The translations under genes were made by a program, and so were the position numbers. DNA of 64,000 nucleotides, taken from NCBI RefSeq assembly GCF_022869785.1, contig NZ_CP094997.1, positions 6,071,001 through 6,135,000 on the forward strand. The letters are read 5' to 3'. Under the pieces are notes generated by a model. The model ran no database searches and had not been told where the DNA came from. It saw only the letters and a program-made list of their open reading frames with translations. Below are positions 61,593-64,000 of this stretch, in pieces. Numbering within the stretch: position 1 is the first letter of the stretch; each line of letters opens with the position of its first letter. The stretch is from Dyadobacter chenwenxiniae (GTDB lineage: Bacteria > Bacteroidota > Bacteroidia > Cytophagales > Spirosomataceae).

Positions 61593-62927
61593 TTAGAAGG
61601 AAATTTCTGATTCTTTGGTTTCGCTTTTTGGCCAGGTGAAAATGAATTTCGTGCCTTCCTTCATCGTGGATTCGATTCGTATCAGTCCGCCTTTCTCATC
61701 CAGAATTTTCTTAACGATGGCCAGTCCAACACCTGTGCTCTCAATCTCGTCACGTGCCTGCAATGTTTGGAAAATAACAAAAATGCGATCGTGGAATTCG
61801 GGGCTGATGCCTGGCCCGTTATCGCGGACATAAAACGTGTATTGGCTTTCTTCTTCCGTCCAGCCAATCGTAATTTCGATTTCAGGCTTATCATTGTATT
61901 TGATGCCGTTTGAAATCAGGTTTTGGAGGATTTGGGTCAATGTAATTTTCTCCGTTTCCAACTCCATCGCCCTATTTCCGTCGAAGACAAAACGGACCGG
62001 TTTTTTGCTGCTGAACGTTTCGTGCATATCATCCAGAAGAGAATTGATCCCAAAGCACTCCTTCACGGTCTTGATCCGCCCGGCTCTCGAATAGGACAAA
62101 ATGCCGTTAATCAGGCTTTCCATGCGATGAACGCGACCGCGCAGCAATTTGAACTGATCCAGCGTCTCACCTTCGAGCAAATGGCTGATATCCTCTTCAA
62201 TCCACTCAGAAAGGTTGTTGATCGCGCGTAGAGGGGCTTTTAAATCGTGGCTTACAACATAGGCAAACTGGTCCAGTTCAGCATTAATGCGTTCCAGGTC
62301 GCGCATATAGGATTTTAGTTTCTTTTCAGCGGAAACACGCTCGGTAACATCAGAAAAAGTGCCAATGTAGCCTGCAAGGACGTTTTCATGATATTGCCTT
62401 GTAAGCGAAACGCCTATCCAGATTTCTTTTCTTTGTGAGGTAAAAATCTTTATAGTCGCATTAATCGTGGGATGTTCGGAATTCAGCATTTCACTGATTT
62501 CCTCTTCGGAATCCGCAAAAAAATCCCTCCAATTGCGGTTAATGCATTCATTTACAGGGTAGCCTGTGATGGTTTCCCAGGCTTTATTCATATAAATAAT
62601 GTTGCCACTCTGATCCAGCTGCATCAAAACCTCCGTAATGCTGCTGACCACTTCTTCCAGCCTTTTATTGGTTAATGCGGCTTCTTCGGTTTTTTCGGCG
62701 GCAATGCGGCTTAGTTCGCGGTTGGCTTTGAAGAGCTCGCCGGAGCTTTGTTCAAGTATAAGCTCCACGCGGCCCAGATCGTCCTGATATTCAATATATG
62801 CTTGATTTACAGATAAAAGAAAGTCTTGTAAATCAGGATGTTCGGCAAGTTCAGGCGGCAATGATTTCCGGATTTGACGTTTGAGCAACCGGTGATAATT
62901 GACGTCCGTAAGTTCAGGCATGTTCAT
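61593..62927 (-). CDS. PAS-domain sensor histidine kinase
   Basis: The 444-aa protein has an N-terminal helical coiled coil (about 30-90), a PAS domain (VVSSITEVLMQLDQSGNIIYMNKAWETITGYP, then GVSLTRQYHENVLAGYIGTFSDVTER), and a kinase core: FAYVVSHDLKAPLRAINNLSEW carries the phospho-accepting His, and NLISNGIKYNDKP, DNGPGISPEFHD and GVGLAIVKKILD bind ATP. No membrane segment is present, so it senses a cytoplasmic cue or a partner protein. The gene starts 2 bases after the FIST gene, which suggests that the FIST protein is its sensor partner. Confidence 0.94.
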   Translation of the reverse strand: MNMPELTDVNYHRLLKRQIRKSLPPELAEHPDLQDFLLSVNQAYIEYQDDLGRVELILEQSSGELFKANRELSRIAAEKTEEAALTNKRLEEVVSSITEVLMQLDQSGNIIYMNKAWETITGYPVNECINRNWRDFFADSEEEISEMLNSEHPTINATIKIFTSQRKEIWIGVSLTRQYHENVLAGYIGTFSDVTERVSAEKKLKSYMRDLERINAELDQFAYVVSHDLKAPLRAINNLSEWIEEDISHLLEGETLDQFKLLRGRVHRMESLINGILSYSRAGRIKTVKECFGINSLLDDMHETFSSKKPVRFVFDGNRAMELETEKITLTQILQNLISNGIKYNDKPEIEITIGWTEEESQYTFYVRDNGPGISPEFHDRIFVIFQTLQARDEIESTGVGLAIVKKILDEKGGLIRIESTMKEGTKFIFTWPKSETKESEISF

Positions 62928-62929
62928 TG

Positions 62930-64000
62930 TCAGTATTCTCTGAAAGTTGTAACAGTCATTGTTTGATTGTGCAGCTCACACAGCGAGTTACGGTTGAATG
63001 GCGCCAGCTCACCATAGGAGTAAAATCCGGTGATAACTGGACTGCCGAGCACATCGGACACAGATTCAACTTCTTCTTCAACCATTTGTTTAAGCACCAG
63101 TTTCCTGCCTACACAACTTACCAGAATGGCAAACTCGGGACTGTTTTCAAGTCCTTCCGAAGCAGCTTGGGCGGCTTCTTCGGCGCCGTTTATGAGCCTG
63201 TCGTTATTTGCCTTCATCAGGCGAACAAATGAGCCCTCGGGAATGTCGCCTGCGAAAGTGAGACTTTTTTCATCTTCATTAATGCCCAGGATGGTCCGCA
63301 CAACAGGAGCGCGATCTTCGCTATCCCGCATGCTGAGCGGAAATAGTAACCCGGAAGCAGGCAACTCTTTGGCCTTGTCGCCAAGGAATGATTTATACAG
63401 ATCGAGCGCAGGCTCGCCGTCAATCTCAAACAAAATATTTTCCCTGGATCGTGTCACACGCCTGTCCAGGCCAAAGCTATCCCAGCCACCGCGTGACCCA
63501 AAGCCGATTGCCAGATTTTCGCCGTAAAATCCGATTGCTGCTACGGTTTCACTGGCGATATTTCCATCCGGTTCAATGATAACCGTTCGGGCAAAGTGTG
63601 ATCCGTCGCCGGCAAGTCCGCCGGTAAGTGAAACTTCCGAGCCAAGTCCCTCGGCCATGCCTTTTACAAGGTCGGTGCCATTTACTTTGAGGCCATCGGA
63701 GACCACAAAAACATGTTTCAGTCCTTCTTTCGGGAGTTGGGAAACGAGTTTTTTACCCGCTTCAATGCTGCTGAACTGAATGTCTTCCAGCGCGACTTTT
63801 GAACTGCTTACAGTCGTATCGTTAAAACGGATCCCGGTGATGATGATCGTATTATCTTTCACCGAAACATTCGAGATTTCACCTGCGGTAGAACAGCCGG
63901 AAAAGAGAGAGTCGGGATAAAGTGTTGCCAGTTGGGCGATTACGTCACTTTTTTCAAGAAGTTCCCGGTTTCCAAAGACGAAAAATAATTGCGGTGTAAA
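62930..64000 (-). CDS. FIST-domain sensor protein, N-terminus outside window
   Basis: The frame is open to the right edge, giving at least 356 residues; the start is not visible. Window-edge residues LFFVFGNRELLEKSDVIAQL and LFSGCSTAGEI are the start of the FIST domain, and VFVVSDGLKVNGTDLV, LTGGLAGDGSHFARTVI and AIGFYGENLAIGFGSRGGWD continue it. FIST_C follows (LLFPLSMRDSEDRAPVVRTI, GFYSYGELAPF). FIST proteins bind small ligands such as amino acids; the NosP subgroup binds haem and nitric oxide and controls neighbouring kinases. It heads an operon with a PAS kinase 2 bases downstream. Confidence 0.93.
   Translation of the reverse strand, partial: FTPQLFFVFGNRELLEKSDVIAQLATLYPDSLFSGCSTAGEISNVSVKDNTIIITGIRFNDTTVSSSKVALEDIQFSSIEAGKKLVSQLPKEGLKHVFVVSDGLKVNGTDLVKGMAEGLGSEVSLTGGLAGDGSHFARTVIIEPDGNIASETVAAIGFYGENLAIGFGSRGGWDSFGLDRRVTRSRENILFEIDGEPALDLYKSFLGDKAKELPASGLLFPLSMRDSEDRAPVVRTILGINEDEKSLTFAGDIPEGSFVRLMKANNDRLINGAEEAAQAASEGLENSPEFAILVSCVGRKLVLKQMVEEEVESVSDVLGSPVITGFYSYGELAPFNRNSLCELHNQTMTVTTFREY

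Noticed and set aside
1..64000. CRISPR arrays or classical phage-defence loci
   Set aside because: No regularly spaced direct repeats and no cas, restriction-modification, CBASS or retron genes were recognised; the only defence-like element is the PIN toxin-antitoxin pair and the candidate GNAT pair.

Overview
The window reads as a chromosomal segment of a Bacteroidota bacterium of the Cytophagales type, probably Dyadobacter or a close relative. This is inferred from content; no 16S gene is present. The supporting signs are a type IX secretion C-terminal domain, LytS/LytTR and Reg_prop/Y_Y_Y sensor pairs, -7 boxes of the form TAnnTTTG, weak Shine-Dalgarno signals, and mid-range GC content. 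Coding density is high. I saw no rRNA, no CRISPR array, no prophage and no intact insertion sequence.

Region by region. 1-4.3 kb: the end of an outer-membrane barrel gene, tgt (queuosine), a family 2 glycosyltransferase coupled to rsmG, and tRNA-Asn with its promoter and terminator. 4.4-5.0 kb: a small graveyard holding an IS256-type transposase relic abutting a truncated metallophosphoesterase relic. 5-12.5 kb: a T9SS-exported repeat protein, an Ntn-hydrolase/TPR/CBM48 fusion, a LytS-LytTR pair and a polytopic membrane protein. 12.9-20.2 kb: PBP1A, GtrA, a carboxylesterase, a PEP-mutase-like enzyme, an AraC regulator and a RidA-like exported protein, with two decayed gene fragments between them. 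20.4-23.8 kb: an exported DinB protein, then an operon (cytochrome-b-like membrane protein, DUF3817, diheme cytochrome c) preceded by a 30-bp palindrome and followed by a TetR gene. 23.8-33.4 kb: an orphan response regulator, a cupin, a TPR histidine kinase, a Tat-exported phospholipase C, and a LytTR regulator with a one-component-style propeller kinase. 33.6-38.9 kb: a DKNYY protein and an exported operon of two paralogous amidohydrolases plus a PQQ-type dehydrogenase with cytochrome c. 38.9-46.7 kb: a nitrilase/GNAT/NTF2 operon, a GT-C mannosyltransferase-like protein, an iron/cobalamin-type ABC importer and a DUF5618 protein.

46.8-53.4 kb holds the ligase-associated DNA-repair module (exonuclease, ATP-dependent ligase, DEXH helicase, PdeM nuclease), split by a divergently oriented PIN toxin/antitoxin pair. 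53.4-56.4 kb holds a hairpin-rich intergenic repeat, small unknown genes, a translationally coupled 52-aa protein with a GNAT enzyme, and a lipoprotein hydrolase. 56.4-59.1 kb encodes a periplasmic isoquinoline-oxidoreductase-type molybdoenzyme. 59.1-64 kb is a phosphorelay operon: a FIST sensor (cut by the window end), a PAS kinase, a CheY-like regulator and a REC-PAS-HK-REC hybrid.

The strongest candidates for something undescribed are the FIST-led phosphorelay, the coupled small-protein/GNAT pair, the palindrome-controlled cytochrome operon, and the Ntn-hydrolase/CBM48 fusion. No single wholly novel system can be asserted from sequence alone.
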